From the NCBI GenBank assembly GCA_033485155.1, contig JAWQJJ010000011.1, positions 28,627-92,626 of the forward strand: DNA of 64,000 bases, read 5' to 3'. Source of the DNA: Methanomassiliicoccus sp. (GTDB taxonomy: Archaea > Thermoplasmatota > Thermoplasmata > Methanomassiliicoccales > Methanomassiliicoccaceae). This document shows, piece by piece, positions 33,936-42,632 of this stretch; the first letter of the stretch is position 1; every line of letters begins with the position of its first letter. Made by a program: the position numbers and the translations under genes. The notes beneath the pieces were generated by a model, which made no database searches, was not told the origin of the DNA, and saw only the letters and a program-made list of their open reading frames with translations.

Positions 33936-34027
33936 GGATGCCCCTCGCATTTGCCTCGATGACCTTAAGCTGAGCGCAAGAATGTTGAATGCCGTCCAGG
34001 TCAATTCCAAGATCGTGTGGGGCATAT
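33936..34027. other. Short intergenic region
   Basis: The only candidate gene between the channel and the transporter is the tiny zinc-ribbon frame at 34028-34126. From 34127 to 34313 I see no gene, and a TATA-like CTAAAAATTTAG occurs near 34293-34304. Confidence 0.35.
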
Positions 34028-34126
34028 ATGACGTGCCCGAAATGTGGTGCGCCCGTTGAGTTGGAAGCTACATCATGCCTGGACTGTGAAGCCGCAATGG
34101 CGATCGAGCCATATAGCCCCTGTTGA
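34028..34126 (+). CDS. Possible 32-residue zinc-ribbon protein
   Basis: The frame MTCPKCGAPVELEATSCLDC then EAAMAIEPYSPC encodes two CxxC pairs, the smallest form of a zinc ribbon. There is no good ribosome-binding site and no clear TATA box. It may be a remnant of a longer zinc-ribbon membrane protein like its neighbour at 32184. Confidence 0.35.
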   Translation: MTCPKCGAPVELEATSCLDCEAAMAIEPYSPC

Positions 34127-34313
34127 AGCCTCGCGTGATATCTGCCGATAAGAGCTCCGAGCCACTAATGAAGAAAAACCTTGGCCAAGCTGATGAGAAA
34201 GCCGATACTCTTTTCCATCGACTTCGACCAGGGCGATGCTGAATTGCTTTCACTTCTGCAGAGTTGGTTGTTAGGATCAATGTCGCACATAGGCTAAAAA
34301 TTTAGATACTTTG

Positions 34314-35474
34314 ATGCTCTGCCTCCCAAAATGCCATCCGGGATATCGCCTGGATGACAATCTAGGTGATGGCATCTCGGCATATCGTGAGGAACTGAAG
34401 GGCTACTACACTCTCCGCCTGGGACATCTACCTGGATTGGCAGTATGTGCGGCGATCGCACTATTTTCGTATGTTTTTACCAGAGGGACGGTCTTTGAAA
34501 ATGGACCTAGGATTTTGCCATCTTCCGTCTTCATCGACAATCCTGTCTTTTCTCTTCTATTCAAGATCGGACCGATAGTATTGGCATTGATGATCGGCAT
34601 CTTCATCACCTGGAAGCTGTTGGCCCTGGGTTCTTCCTACGCTGGAAAATATCTTCTTAGATTGGCCATCGTATTGATGGGAGCAAGAGTCACAGCGGAC
34701 GTATTGTCCACGGCATCTATCGCCGGCATCGTCATTATTGTGGCCGTTATGGCCTTCACCATATGGCTTTCTATCTATCTGGGTAAGAGATGGCTGGTCG
34801 AGAAAGATGCGTCTGCCCTGGTCGGCACCGGGAACGCTGTTTGCGGAGTGTCCGCCTGCCTCAGCGTGGCTCCGGCCATAAGGGCTAAACCTCACAACCT
34901 CTACGCAGTGATCGGCGTTATCAGTCTTCTGGGCCTTGTTGGCGTTTTCATAATCCCATATGTTGCGATAGCGTGCGGACTTACATCGGCCCAGGCTGCG
35001 GTGTTCGTCGGAGGATCTCTACACGAGATAGGCAATGTCATACCTGCGGCCGACCTTTATCACAACGCGTTCGGAGGCCAGGACATTGCTGGCCTCGTGC
35101 TTGCGTACAAGATGACCCGGGTGGCCATGTTGGTGGCCGTTTCGTATTTCCTGGCCAGATGGTTCAGCCGAACCGAATCGAGCCATGATGAGGAGGAGGA
35201 ACCGGTCAAATTTCAAGGGTTCCTGATCGCCTTCGTGTTCGTGGCCATCCTGGCCTCCGTTCTGCTGTATGTGGATCCGTCGTTCGGCAATGATGTGAAG
35301 GCAGCCCTTGTCAATGTGTCGGCCTCAACCCTCACCATCGCCATGGCCGGAGTCGGTTTATCCATGGACCTCAGGGAAACGGTAAAGGTAGGAAGATTGT
35401 TGCTCCCGTTTGCCACCCTGATCTGGGCGATAGAAATCGCGCTTCTGCTGGTTTTAACGATGGCCTTTGTTTAG
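34314..35474 (+). CDS. YeiH/UPF0324-family putative sulfate exporter
   Basis: This 386-residue membrane protein has about ten helices and UPF0324 motifs including GTGNAVCGVSACLSVAPAI, GGSLHEIGNVIPAA and MAGVGLSMDLR. The YeiH family is annotated as a putative sulfate exporter; the substrate has not been established here. The N-terminal 30 residues are hydrophilic and Cys-containing (CLPKCHPGYRLDD), and the exact start is uncertain. A TATA-like element lies only about 15 bp before the ATG, which argues for a later start or leaderless initiation. Stop is TAG. Confidence 0.85.
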   Translation: MLCLPKCHPGYRLDDNLGDGISAYREELKGYYTLRLGHLPGLAVCAAIALFSYVFTRGTVFENGPRILPSSVFIDNPVFSLLFKIGPIVLALMIGIFITWKLLALGSSYAGKYLLRLAIVLMGARVTADVLSTASIAGIVIIVAVMAFTIWLSIYLGKRWLVEKDASALVGTGNAVCGVSACLSVAPAIRAKPHNLYAVIGVISLLGLVGVFIIPYVAIACGLTSAQAAVFVGGSLHEIGNVIPAADLYHNAFGGQDIAGLVLAYKMTRVAMLVAVSYFLARWFSRTESSHDEEEEPVKFQGFLIAFVFVAILASVLLYVDPSFGNDVKAALVNVSASTLTIAMAGVGLSMDLRETVKVGRLLLPFATLIWAIEIALLLVLTMAFV

Positions 35475-35558
35475 GACATTGCTGATCCTCATGGAGGGAC
35501 GGCAGATCGGGCACGATCACTCCGGCGCCGCGCATTGGGGTATGCTGAGTCAGAGACC

Positions 35559-37538
35559 CTATCGCTTGAGCGCCGGTCTCCTCCTCAGTAAAAGTACGCC
35601 CGCCATACACGCCACCACCGCTCCCACCCCTCCCAGGGCGAGATATTCAATAGGTAGATTATCGGTCGATCCATCCTTCGATGCCGCATTCTTAATGTCT
35701 ACGGGGCTGGTCGGCAAGCCTATGCCATTGCCGTTGATGGCATGGACCTCATAGTAGTAATGGTCCCCGTCCCCCAATCCCTCGACCTCATACGATGTCC
35801 CGGTCACCGTAGCAACGTACTCCATATCGCTGGCGCTGGTCCCGCGGTAGATCATGTATCCGGTGATGGCTGAGCCTCCGTCGCTCGATGGCTCCTTCCA
35901 AGTGAGCCTTACTGTCTCGCCGTTCACCACCACCTCCAGATCGCCGGGGACGGATGGCAGGGACGACGCATTGGCCGTTGTGACGGACACGATGGCACTT
36001 GTTGCCCCCTCGCCTGCCTGACTGATCGCAGTCACCCTGTAGTAGTATGTCCGCCCATCTTCCAGCCCCGAGTGCAGGTAGCTCGTGGTGTTGACTGATA
36101 TGGGCGAGTAACCGTTGTTCTGCTCCTCGCTCCAATATATGTGATATCCTACGATGCTCTGTTGGCTATCGGTGCTTGGCGCGGCCCATGATAGCTGCAC
36201 CTGACCAATGCCCGGCGTCGCGGTTAGCTCTCTCGGAGCCCCTGGCAGGTTAGCGTTGGAGGTCAAAGCTGCGGTCGGTATGCCGTACCACGGGTTGGTG
36301 AAACCGGTAGCCCCGGCATGGTAGTAGATGACCAGCGAGGGGTTGTGGTTCGTGAAACAACTGGTAAAGCCCATTGGAGCATTGCCCTCGAATGTAATGC
36401 TGGTCAGACCGGAGCAATTGTAGAACGCACTGTCCGAGAGCGTTGTCACGCTGCCAGGAATCGTTACCGAGGTAAGAGCGGTGCATTGGTAGAACTCCGA
36501 TTTTCCGATGACGGTGGTGCCCTCGGACATGGTCACAGAGGTCAGGGAGGTACATTCTCTGAACACGCTGGGGCCCACCGACGTCACGGTGCCGGGGATG
36601 GTCACCGATGTAAGCGAAGGACAGTAGGCGAACGCGTATTCTCCCAGAGTCTCAAGGCCGTTGGAGATGGTAACGGATCTCAGCGAACTGCAGTAGGCAA
36701 AGGCATCGTTCCAAATGGATTTGACGCTCCCGGGGATAGTCACGGAGGCCAAAGAAGAACAGTGCACGAACGCCAGGTCGTAGATGTACTGGACTCCATT
36801 GGGGATAGTCACAGAGCTCAAAGAAGAACAGCTGGCGAACGCTGTCTGCCCGATGGATGTTACACTGCGAGGAATGGTCACAGAGCTCAGGGCGGTACAA
36901 CCGGCGAAAGTATTGCTCTCGATCGATCGTACCCTCTCTCCAATCTTCACCGAGGTCAGAGCAGTACAACCGGAGAACGCCGATCTCCCGAGAGAAGTGA
37001 CGCTGTCGAGTATAATGACGGAGATCAGGCTGGTGCAGCCCTCGAACGAGCTGTTGCCGACGGAGACTACGCTTCCTGGGATGGTGACAGACCCCGCCTT
37101 GCCGCCGGGGCATTGGATCAGAACTATCATTGCTTTATCATACAACACGCCATCGGCACTGGCGTAAATGGCATTGGCGGCATCCACGTTAATCTCGGTC
37201 AGATCGGTACATCCGGAGAAGGCGTTCCCCCCGATGTTCGTGATGCCGCCGCCGATGGTGACGGAAGTAATGAATGGGGTGGACTGGAACGCATAGGTGC
37301 CTATCGAGGTGACCGGTTTACCATCGATCTCGTTGGGTATGGCAATATTACCACCAGGGCCGAGATATCCGGTGATCTCGACCTCCGTATCGCTGTTAAT
37401 GAGTTCGTAGTAATAATCACCGAATGTCTCCGCTCCGGCCTGCTCCAATACCGCCGAGAAGGACATTGTCGACAGCAACACGAATGTCAACAATATACAA
37501 TATCCACGCCTTAACCTAAAGTCCCCTACCCCCGTCAT
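35559..37538 (-). CDS. BspA-like leucine-rich repeat, FN3 surface protein
   Basis: This 659-residue exported protein has a signal peptide (YCILLTFVLLSTMSFSAVLE), about thirteen BspA/LRR_5 repeats of the form CTSLTSVTIPGSVTSIGxxAF (about 60-390), two fibronectin type III domains (from GAPRELTATPGIGQVQLSW and from VPGDLEVVVNGETVRLTW) and a C-terminal membrane helix followed by RRRPALKR. Such proteins are typical adhesins of host- or sediment-associated microbes. The gene is minus-strand and convergent with the YeiH gene. The LRRs probably spread by horizontal transfer. Confidence 0.9.
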   Translation of the reverse strand: MTGVGDFRLRRGYCILLTFVLLSTMSFSAVLEQAGAETFGDYYYELINSDTEVEITGYLGPGGNIAIPNEIDGKPVTSIGTYAFQSTPFITSVTIGGGITNIGGNAFSGCTDLTEINVDAANAIYASADGVLYDKAMIVLIQCPGGKAGSVTIPGSVVSVGNSSFEGCTSLISVIILDSVTSLGRSAFSGCTALTSVKIGERVRSIESNTFAGCTALSSVTIPRSVTSIGQTAFASCSSLSSVTIPNGVQYIYDLAFVHCSSLASVTIPGSVKSIWNDAFAYCSSLRSVTISNGLETLGEYAFAYCPSLTSVTIPGTVTSVGPSVFRECTSLTSVTMSEGTTVIGKSEFYQCTALTSVTIPGSVTTLSDSAFYNCSGLTSITFEGNAPMGFTSCFTNHNPSLVIYYHAGATGFTNPWYGIPTAALTSNANLPGAPRELTATPGIGQVQLSWAAPSTDSQQSIVGYHIYWSEEQNNGYSPISVNTTSYLHSGLEDGRTYYYRVTAISQAGEGATSAIVSVTTANASSLPSVPGDLEVVVNGETVRLTWKEPSSDGGSAITGYMIYRGTSASDMEYVATVTGTSYEVEGLGDGDHYYYEVHAINGNGIGLPTSPVDIKNAASKDGSTDNLPIEYLALGGVGAVVACMAGVLLLRRRPALKR

Positions 37539-37718
37539 TTTTCCCCGCCTCGTGATCAGAATTGATGTTATAAGACAACAAAGAATATTTGTAGATTATT
37601 AGAAAAGAATATCATTAACAGGCGTTTATACTTTAAGCGGTCGACCGCCTATTTATCCGCCTGGACCTAAAAATACAGGATACTGGGCCGGGCGTTGGTG
37701 TCGTCAGGCCCTCACGAG

Positions 37719-38144
37719 TTATTGGTGATATCTCAAGAATTTTTCGTCAGGTACTCTCCTTTCAATCTCCTGACCAAGCTCTTTCACTCCCTTGAGGTCA
37801 CCTGACAGCTTGATCTTTCGGCCGGGCCCCTCGATGCTCCATCCATTGGAGATAGGCCTTATTGCGCTAATCTCATCCCACAGTATGAAAACGGGCTTGC
37901 GCAATGGATTGTGCCACTCTATGCCCTGGCCATCGTAGGCGAACCAGGTCAGGTTGGCGTTTATGGCCGGACCTAGAGTGATTGAAATGAAAAATAACAA
38001 GATCAGCCATGCCGGGCCCATGTTGGAATCGGAACCTACGTAGGCGATGACAATGATCGCTACCCAAAAGAAAACGCCAAGGATCAGAAATAGCCTGACC
38101 CATAGGTTGTACTTCAGAATGACACGGCCGTCTTCCCCATCCAT
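37719..38144 (-). CDS. Small membrane protein with PH-like domain
   Basis: This 141-residue protein has two membrane helices (about 17-37 and 46-66), followed by a cytoplasmic beta-rich part (FAYDGQGIEWHNPLRKPVFI, then WDEISAIRPISNGWSIEG) that resembles membrane-anchored bacterial PH-like domains. The ATG at 38144 is preceded by GGAGGGAGGAATAATC. No family name is certain. The gene follows the secreted protein at 38182 on the same strand and is probably cotranscribed. Confidence 0.7.
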   Translation of the reverse strand: MDGEDGRVILKYNLWVRLFLILGVFFWVAIIVIAYVGSDSNMGPAWLILLFFISITLGPAINANLTWFAYDGQGIEWHNPLRKPVFILWDEISAIRPISNGWSIEGPGRKIKLSGDLKGVKELGQEIERRVPDEKFLRYHQ

Positions 38145-38181
38145 GATTATTCCTCCCTCCAAAATCGTCACTTCAGCCTCA

Positions 38182-38739
38182 TCACATTCTTTTCTGTAGG
38201 AAATATACTCCTGCGAGTAAACCCGCGGTGATCCCGACCGCCACAAACAATGCGACCATGGCTTGTAGCGAGATGGGATTTTGATTTACATAGTCAAAGT
38301 AATAAGAATCGATCACGATAGTAAGCGTTGCTTCATCGCTCTGGTCCTGATTCTGGAAGACAAGGTAATTTGATCGAACATCATTTCCAGTCTCCTCCGA
38401 ATGATAATTGCCAGTGTTACCCTGGCTGAAGTTCACAAAGCCCGTGTAATTGAACGGTTCCTTATTGATGTAGTGGAAGTAGTTCGCTTCATCCATATCA
38501 TACATGATGAAATCCGATTCGTTAGTTTTTTGAACATCCATTATCGTTGTGTGTTGCTTGGCCTCAAATTTGAAATAGATGTCGTAATGGCCGCCCGGGG
38601 CGATCGTGATGGTCATGGTTTGAGATGCGGAGCATCCAGGCGGAATTATTACCAACGACAGGAGCAGAATGCAAATGGCGACGATACTCGTCTTCCTGAC
38701 AAGGCTAGCACTCGGAAAAAGTGACATTCTTCGTTCCAT
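38182..38739 (-). CDS. Exported membrane-anchored protein, unknown function
   Basis: This 185-residue protein has an N-terminal signal segment (IVAICILLLSLVIIPPGCSA) that could be a lipoprotein signal, since a cysteine follows the hydrophobic core. An extracellular domain comes next (MTITIAPGGHYDIYFKFEAK and DYVNQNPISLQ). The C-terminal membrane helix is AMVALFVAVGITAGLLAGVY. It resembles GOLD-like beta domains weakly; no assignment is made. It lies 37 bp upstream of the gene ending at 37719. Confidence 0.7.
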   Translation of the reverse strand: MERRMSLFPSASLVRKTSIVAICILLLSLVIIPPGCSASQTMTITIAPGGHYDIYFKFEAKQHTTIMDVQKTNESDFIMYDMDEANYFHYINKEPFNYTGFVNFSQGNTGNYHSEETGNDVRSNYLVFQNQDQSDEATLTIVIDSYYFDYVNQNPISLQAMVALFVAVGITAGLLAGVYFLQKRM

Positions 38740-39109
38740 GACTTCCCCAGATGGATCATAAATGGTGAGTAAAAAATAGTTACTTTCAGATACTTGGCTT
38801 TCAAGAACCTACGTGGATCATGCGAAGGATATTATTACTTCCAGCCCACCTTGATCTTCCCCACTTCATCAATGGTGGGCTGGAGACCATAGCATTGGAT
38901 CCGAGCTTTCTAGGCTTCGAAATGATGCCATGCTCGACCCAGGATAAAAATGTGATATACAAATGGATTATGGACGATAGTTCTCTTTCACTGGCCCCTT
39001 TCCTCTTATTACGTAGCAAAGCTGAGGTCACATGAGACCTGGCAGCCCATCACCATAATTGCTGGCCATTCTTGAAGGGCCCAACACCATTATTGTAGAC
39101 AAAGGTCGA
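38740..39109. other. Intergenic region, no confident gene
   Basis: About 370 bp between the signal-bearing genes. Open frames on both strands are short, unlike known proteins and lacking ribosome sites. Nothing further is recognised. Confidence 0.4.
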
Positions 39110-39814
39110 TCAGGAAGTTATCTTGTCCGCCTGTTTGTTGGCGATCTCCTTGATCATCTCCTCACCGTCGATGGAATGCGACGAGCCGTCAACTAGCTTG
39201 ACGCCGACGATTACGTTACCCTTGACGAATGCAAGCGAATAGGTGAGATTATTATTGGTCCAGAAGTAGCTGACGTCACCGATGTCCTCATCCTTTAGGT
39301 CAGCGACGCTAGACGCCACTATCTTGTTGTGCCAGTGGTCATCTCTGGCATCATAGATCGCGTCATATCTGTAAACATAGATGGTGACGTTGATCCAACC
39401 GCCGTTGCTGGATTTGTTGAATGATGCTCGATAATAATCCAGAATGTAACCGCCTGGGGAACGCACATCCGACGGATCGGATGTGTTCGTCCACTCCGAA
39501 CCCATATCTGATTCGTTAAGGATCAGCGTGCCTGACGAGCTGTTGTAGAAGTCATCCGATGTGTACTTGATCGCGTGTGAGGATGCATTTTCAGTAATGA
39601 CTGGAATCATGAAAATCATTAGAATAATTGGAATGATGACGACCACGACGGCTACGATAGCTATCAGCACGAGCGGGAGATTGCTATCTCTTCTCGGGGG
39701 ACTGGAAGCATAGGTAGGATATTGAAATCCTCGTGCTTGTCTGCTCTTACCGCAGTTAGGACAGAAATTTGCGTCATCAAGCATCTGTTGACCGCAGTTC
39801 GAACAGAACGCCAT
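39110..39814 (-). CDS. Zinc-ribbon, membrane helix and extracellular domain protein
   Basis: This 234-residue protein starts MAFCSNCGQQMLDDANFCPN, then CGKS, a zinc ribbon on the cytoplasmic side, then a Pro/Arg linker and a strongly hydrophobic helix (about 47-72). An extracellular domain of about 150 residues follows, rich in Ser, Asn and Tyr (SDDFYNSSSGTLILNESDMG, then FWTNNNLTYSLAFVKGNVIV). The external domain has no assigned family. A TATA-like ATATAATTATAT at 39839-39852 puts the start near the ATG, so a leaderless mRNA is likely. The architecture matches 32184-32879 although the external domains differ. Confidence 0.78.
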   Translation of the reverse strand: MAFCSNCGQQMLDDANFCPNCGKSRQARGFQYPTYASSPPRRDSNLPLVLIAIVAVVVVIIPIILMIFMIPVITENASSHAIKYTSDDFYNSSSGTLILNESDMGSEWTNTSDPSDVRSPGGYILDYYRASFNKSSNGGWINVTIYVYRYDAIYDARDDHWHNKIVASSVADLKDEDIGDVSYFWTNNNLTYSLAFVKGNVIVGVKLVDGSSHSIDGEEMIKEIANKQADKITS

Positions 39815-40263
39815 CAAACCCCGAATGGTTCTAAACCAATATAATTATATTACGGAGTTAAAAGAAATGATCAAAGTGTTCATAAAACATGTCCGAGTTG
39901 TCGGTCGTCACATTGTTCCCCGGCGACATCATGGTCGAGGTGTTCGCCGTCGATGATGACCCTATGGATCGACTCTTCTTCACTATGCATGCTTCCAGCC
40001 AAAGGGCGGCGTCTTTCGCTTCCATATCCGTGACATCGACGAGGAGAGCCGTCCGCAGCATGATGCGTCGCCGGCCTTTTAGTCCCGATTCATCAATTCC
40101 GCCTCCATCCACCAGCTACCAAACAGTGTTCAAATTTTGAGATATGGCCTTTTTCAGGACCGGGCGTGCAATATGTACCTGTGAGGCGAGGGGGAGCATG
40201 GCCTGGATCGCTCCCACTAAAGGTATTTCCTTTCGAAGACCATTGTGGCTCTAGCTGTTGGCG
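39815..40263. other. Intergenic region with doubtful overlapping frames
   Basis: Frames exist on both strands between 39858 and 40140 but neither looks clearly coding, and they largely overlap. I cannot name a gene here. Confidence 0.3.
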
Positions 40264-40398
40264 ATGATCTCTCACATTACAGTAACGACCGGCGTCGATA
40301 TTCTCTCACTTCTACTGTCAATCTCCATAGTGGCTGTTGTGCTAGTCGCCATCGCATCATTCATACGCTACTGGGCAAGCGAGAATGACAGGGAGTAA
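40264..40398 (+). CDS. 44-residue single-helix membrane protein
   Basis: The frame MISHITVTTGVDILSLLLSI then SIVAVVLVAIASFIRYWASE and NDRE has one strong membrane helix and a charged C-terminus, a classic small membrane protein. No convincing ribosome site is visible. It is 53 bp before the next gene and may be cotranscribed. Confidence 0.4.
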   Translation: MISHITVTTGVDILSLLLSISIVAVVLVAIASFIRYWASENDRE

Positions 40399-40451
40399 AC
40401 GATCCGGGCAAGTAGTTACAGTTTTCCGCTCATGTGCAATTGGGGGCGATC

Positions 40452-41000
40452 ATGGTGAAGAAGCTTACTTATGAAGAAATGGATGCGGCCTATTCTCGAA
40501 ATGCAAAAATCATCGAGGAGCTGGAGAGCAATATCAGGAAGGTTTCACAAGGCCTGGTTGGCATGATTAAAATGGGCGATAAGCCCGATGGCACTAAGGC
40601 CGGCCCTTACCAGTTCTACGAGCTAGTTAGGATATTTCTTGACAACAGCATCGAGGGCAATGAGCCATTGTTCCCCATTCCCGCCGATATCGAGGAGTAC
40701 AAGGCCTTCATCGAAGAAGAGACTCGGGACCATATCGGTATCATTGATTCGTTGATAGAGAAAGAGCTTCCTGGGGTTGAGGGTCCCGCCGACCTTGCTT
40801 ATAATCTAAAGCAGTACGTTAAGAGCTGTTGTTATGGCATCGCGACCATAATAGAAGAGAACCCTGAAATGGCCAACGAAGAGCTTCTGGAGAACTTAGC
40901 TACCCTGCAAGGCGGTCTTCTTCAGATGTTGTTCATGAGAGCTGGTTGCGTCAGCACTGATGACTTCGATGATGATAGGCTCTACGAGCTAACAGAATAG
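40452..41000 (+). CDS. Conserved-looking helical protein, unknown function
   Basis: This 182-residue soluble, acidic, helical protein from the ATG at 40452 (preceded by GGGGGCGATC) contains YEEMDAAYSRNAKIIEELES, then LVRIFLDNSIEGNEPLFPIP, then a Cys pair in KSCCYGIATI and a C-terminal FDDDRLYELTE. I do not recognise a family. A GTG six codons upstream is possible. Stop is TAG. No signal peptide or catalytic motif is seen. Confidence 0.7.
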   Translation: MVKKLTYEEMDAAYSRNAKIIEELESNIRKVSQGLVGMIKMGDKPDGTKAGPYQFYELVRIFLDNSIEGNEPLFPIPADIEEYKAFIEEETRDHIGIIDSLIEKELPGVEGPADLAYNLKQYVKSCCYGIATIIEENPEMANEELLENLATLQGGLLQMLFMRAGCVSTDDFDDDRLYELTE

Positions 41001-41123
41001 GATATATGCGGCCGCGAGGTGAAACCCTGCCAGGATAACAGATCATGGGGATTTTGTAGGCGGCTTGTCCGAGGGAGCCATGGTTAAGTAATCCACGTTC
41101 CCAGTAATTCATTGTCCAGTGTT

Positions 41124-41576
41124 ATGGTTGATCAGGATTCGGATGCCAAGAAACGATTTGATGACGTCTATAGGGCCCTCATGGTCATCGGTCCAGTGCT
41201 ATCCTTTGCATTCAGCAACTACGCTTCCTCGAACACCCTGGAGAGGTTCGTCTATACTTTCGGTTACCCGGCCCTGATGACCTCCATAATCATATGGGGC
41301 ATCTCTCATTCCCTCGGCCGGCGTTGGGAGTACTATGCTAAATGCATCGGATACGTGATAATTTGGTACACTTTCCTGGTCCTGGCCGGAGTGGTGTATG
41401 TCGAGGGGGAATTATTGAGTTCGATATGGTACGAGGCCGCGGCCGGCTTGGCCATCGCAATCATTTTTTTCGGTGCTCGGACCCTGACCTTGGCCAGAGT
41501 CATTACCATTCCTTACGAAGCGGGCATGGTGGCCTTCGCCATCCTACTGGCGGCCATAGTCCCTTTCGTGATCTGA
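41124..41576 (+). CDS. Four-helix membrane protein
   Basis: This 150-residue protein has four hydrophobic helices (about 20-36, 46-63, 74-92 and 99-117, with a further C-terminal one near 130-148) and a charged N-terminus MVDQDSDAKKRFDDVY. The ATG at 41124 is preferred to the TTG four codons upstream. No family recognised. Confidence 0.65.
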   Translation: MVDQDSDAKKRFDDVYRALMVIGPVLSFAFSNYASSNTLERFVYTFGYPALMTSIIIWGISHSLGRRWEYYAKCIGYVIIWYTFLVLAGVVYVEGELLSSIWYEAAAGLAIAIIFFGARTLTLARVITIPYEAGMVAFAILLAAIVPFVI

Positions 41577-41762
41577 TGGAAGCCGCCAGCATGGCCAGTT
41601 CACCTTTCTATCCACGTCTCGATCAGATGCACTGAGCGCTGACGGATGCAGCATTTTTTGTGATTGCTCTCATGCCGGTATTCCAGATATTCTCAATAGA
41701 TGTAATGGCTGATGAAAGATAATATGGCTTATTGATTGTTAAGATGCCAGTGAGGGCAGACA

Positions 41763-41996
41763 TTGGCAGGCGATATCAAAGCTCCTCAGAAGAGGAAAGG
41801 ACGTGCATTGGCACACATTCAATCCATGCAGCTCATCATCATGCTTGGCCTCATGGCACTATTCCTCAGCCTACTGGCGTTCTTTTCCGATCCCTCGAGA
41901 GATTTTAGCACCCTCTTCCTCGGCATGTTTGTAATGGGAATCGCCCTTGTAGCAGTAGCTATCGTCGGTTTGATCAGTACCTATAAGAGGAAATGA
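41763..41996 (+). CDS. Two-helix small membrane protein
   Basis: The 77-residue protein starts at TTG 41763, after GAGGGCAGAC. It has two membrane helices: QLIIMLGLMALFLSLLAFF and FLGMFVMGIALVAVAIVGLI, and ends in YKRK. Function is unknown; it is likely a component of a small membrane complex or a regulator. Confidence 0.55.
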   Translation: MAGDIKAPQKRKGRALAHIQSMQLIIMLGLMALFLSLLAFFSDPSRDFSTLFLGMFVMGIALVAVAIVGLISTYKRK

Positions 41997-42023
41997 GCCA
42001 ATAAAAAGGGGAGGAGGAACGCT

Positions 42024-42218
42024 ATGACGCATCATTGGGCGCTCCCTTTTCCCATGGTCCCCTCTGCCGCATAGATGAGCGAGGGGGCTACATCCTCATT
42101 CATCGGTCAGAGGATAAGGGGCGAGGGAATCAGCCTGGCGGAATGGATCGGAGTCTCTGCTAGCCTCCTGGACATCCCGTTTCATACCCCTCCCTACCCT
42201 CTGCTAGATGGTAATTGA
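42024..42218 (+). CDS. Micro-ORF with strong ribosome site and internal TAG
   Basis: GGGGAGGAGGAAC stands 3 nt before ATG 42024, one of the best Shine-Dalgarno sites in the window. The frame MTHHWALPFPMVPSAA ends at TAG (42072-42074), but reading continues in frame from the adjacent ATG for 47 codons (MSEGATSSFIGQRIRGEGIS and onward) to TGA. Either a leader peptide followed by a second short gene, or a readthrough protein. The rest of 41997-42632 holds no other gene except a 26-codon frame at 42268-42348. Confidence 0.3.
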
Positions 42219-42632
42219 AGAATGAATGTAAATATTTTACTTATTACTCAAACATTATATTCATTCCATGCAGGGGGTCGAAGTCGCGAGCTTGATGCTG
42301 AAGAACATGGGCCTGACCGAGGTGTCCAGACCCCTTAGGCAGTCATGACCACTGGCTTGGATGGAAAATAGTCGGCAGGGAGAGAGTCGAGCCGATCTAG
42401 GGGCAAGAAGGCATTATCATCAAACATGGTTCAGCCGATGCTCTTACCAATACCTGGTCTGGTCACTTAACTTCGTGCTTCCTGGAAGACCGGACTTGAC
42501 AGCTATGATGTGCTTCGATCAGTGGCACATCATGCGATCAACCCCGCGTCTTATGAACACATTGAAGTTACGAATGTCATTATCCCCCTAGACAATATTG
42601 GCGCATAGAATCGATCCAGGGGAACATGGGGC

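Noticed and set aside
39858..40140. Opposing frames of about 83-84 codons
   Set aside because: Both are low-complexity Ser/Asp/Arg frames that overlap; neither has a ribosome site or recognisable motif.
42072..42074. Pyrrolysine codon as a general feature of this genome
   Set aside because: TAG ends many clear genes in the window, and no pyl or methylamine methyltransferase gene is present, so readthrough cannot be claimed.
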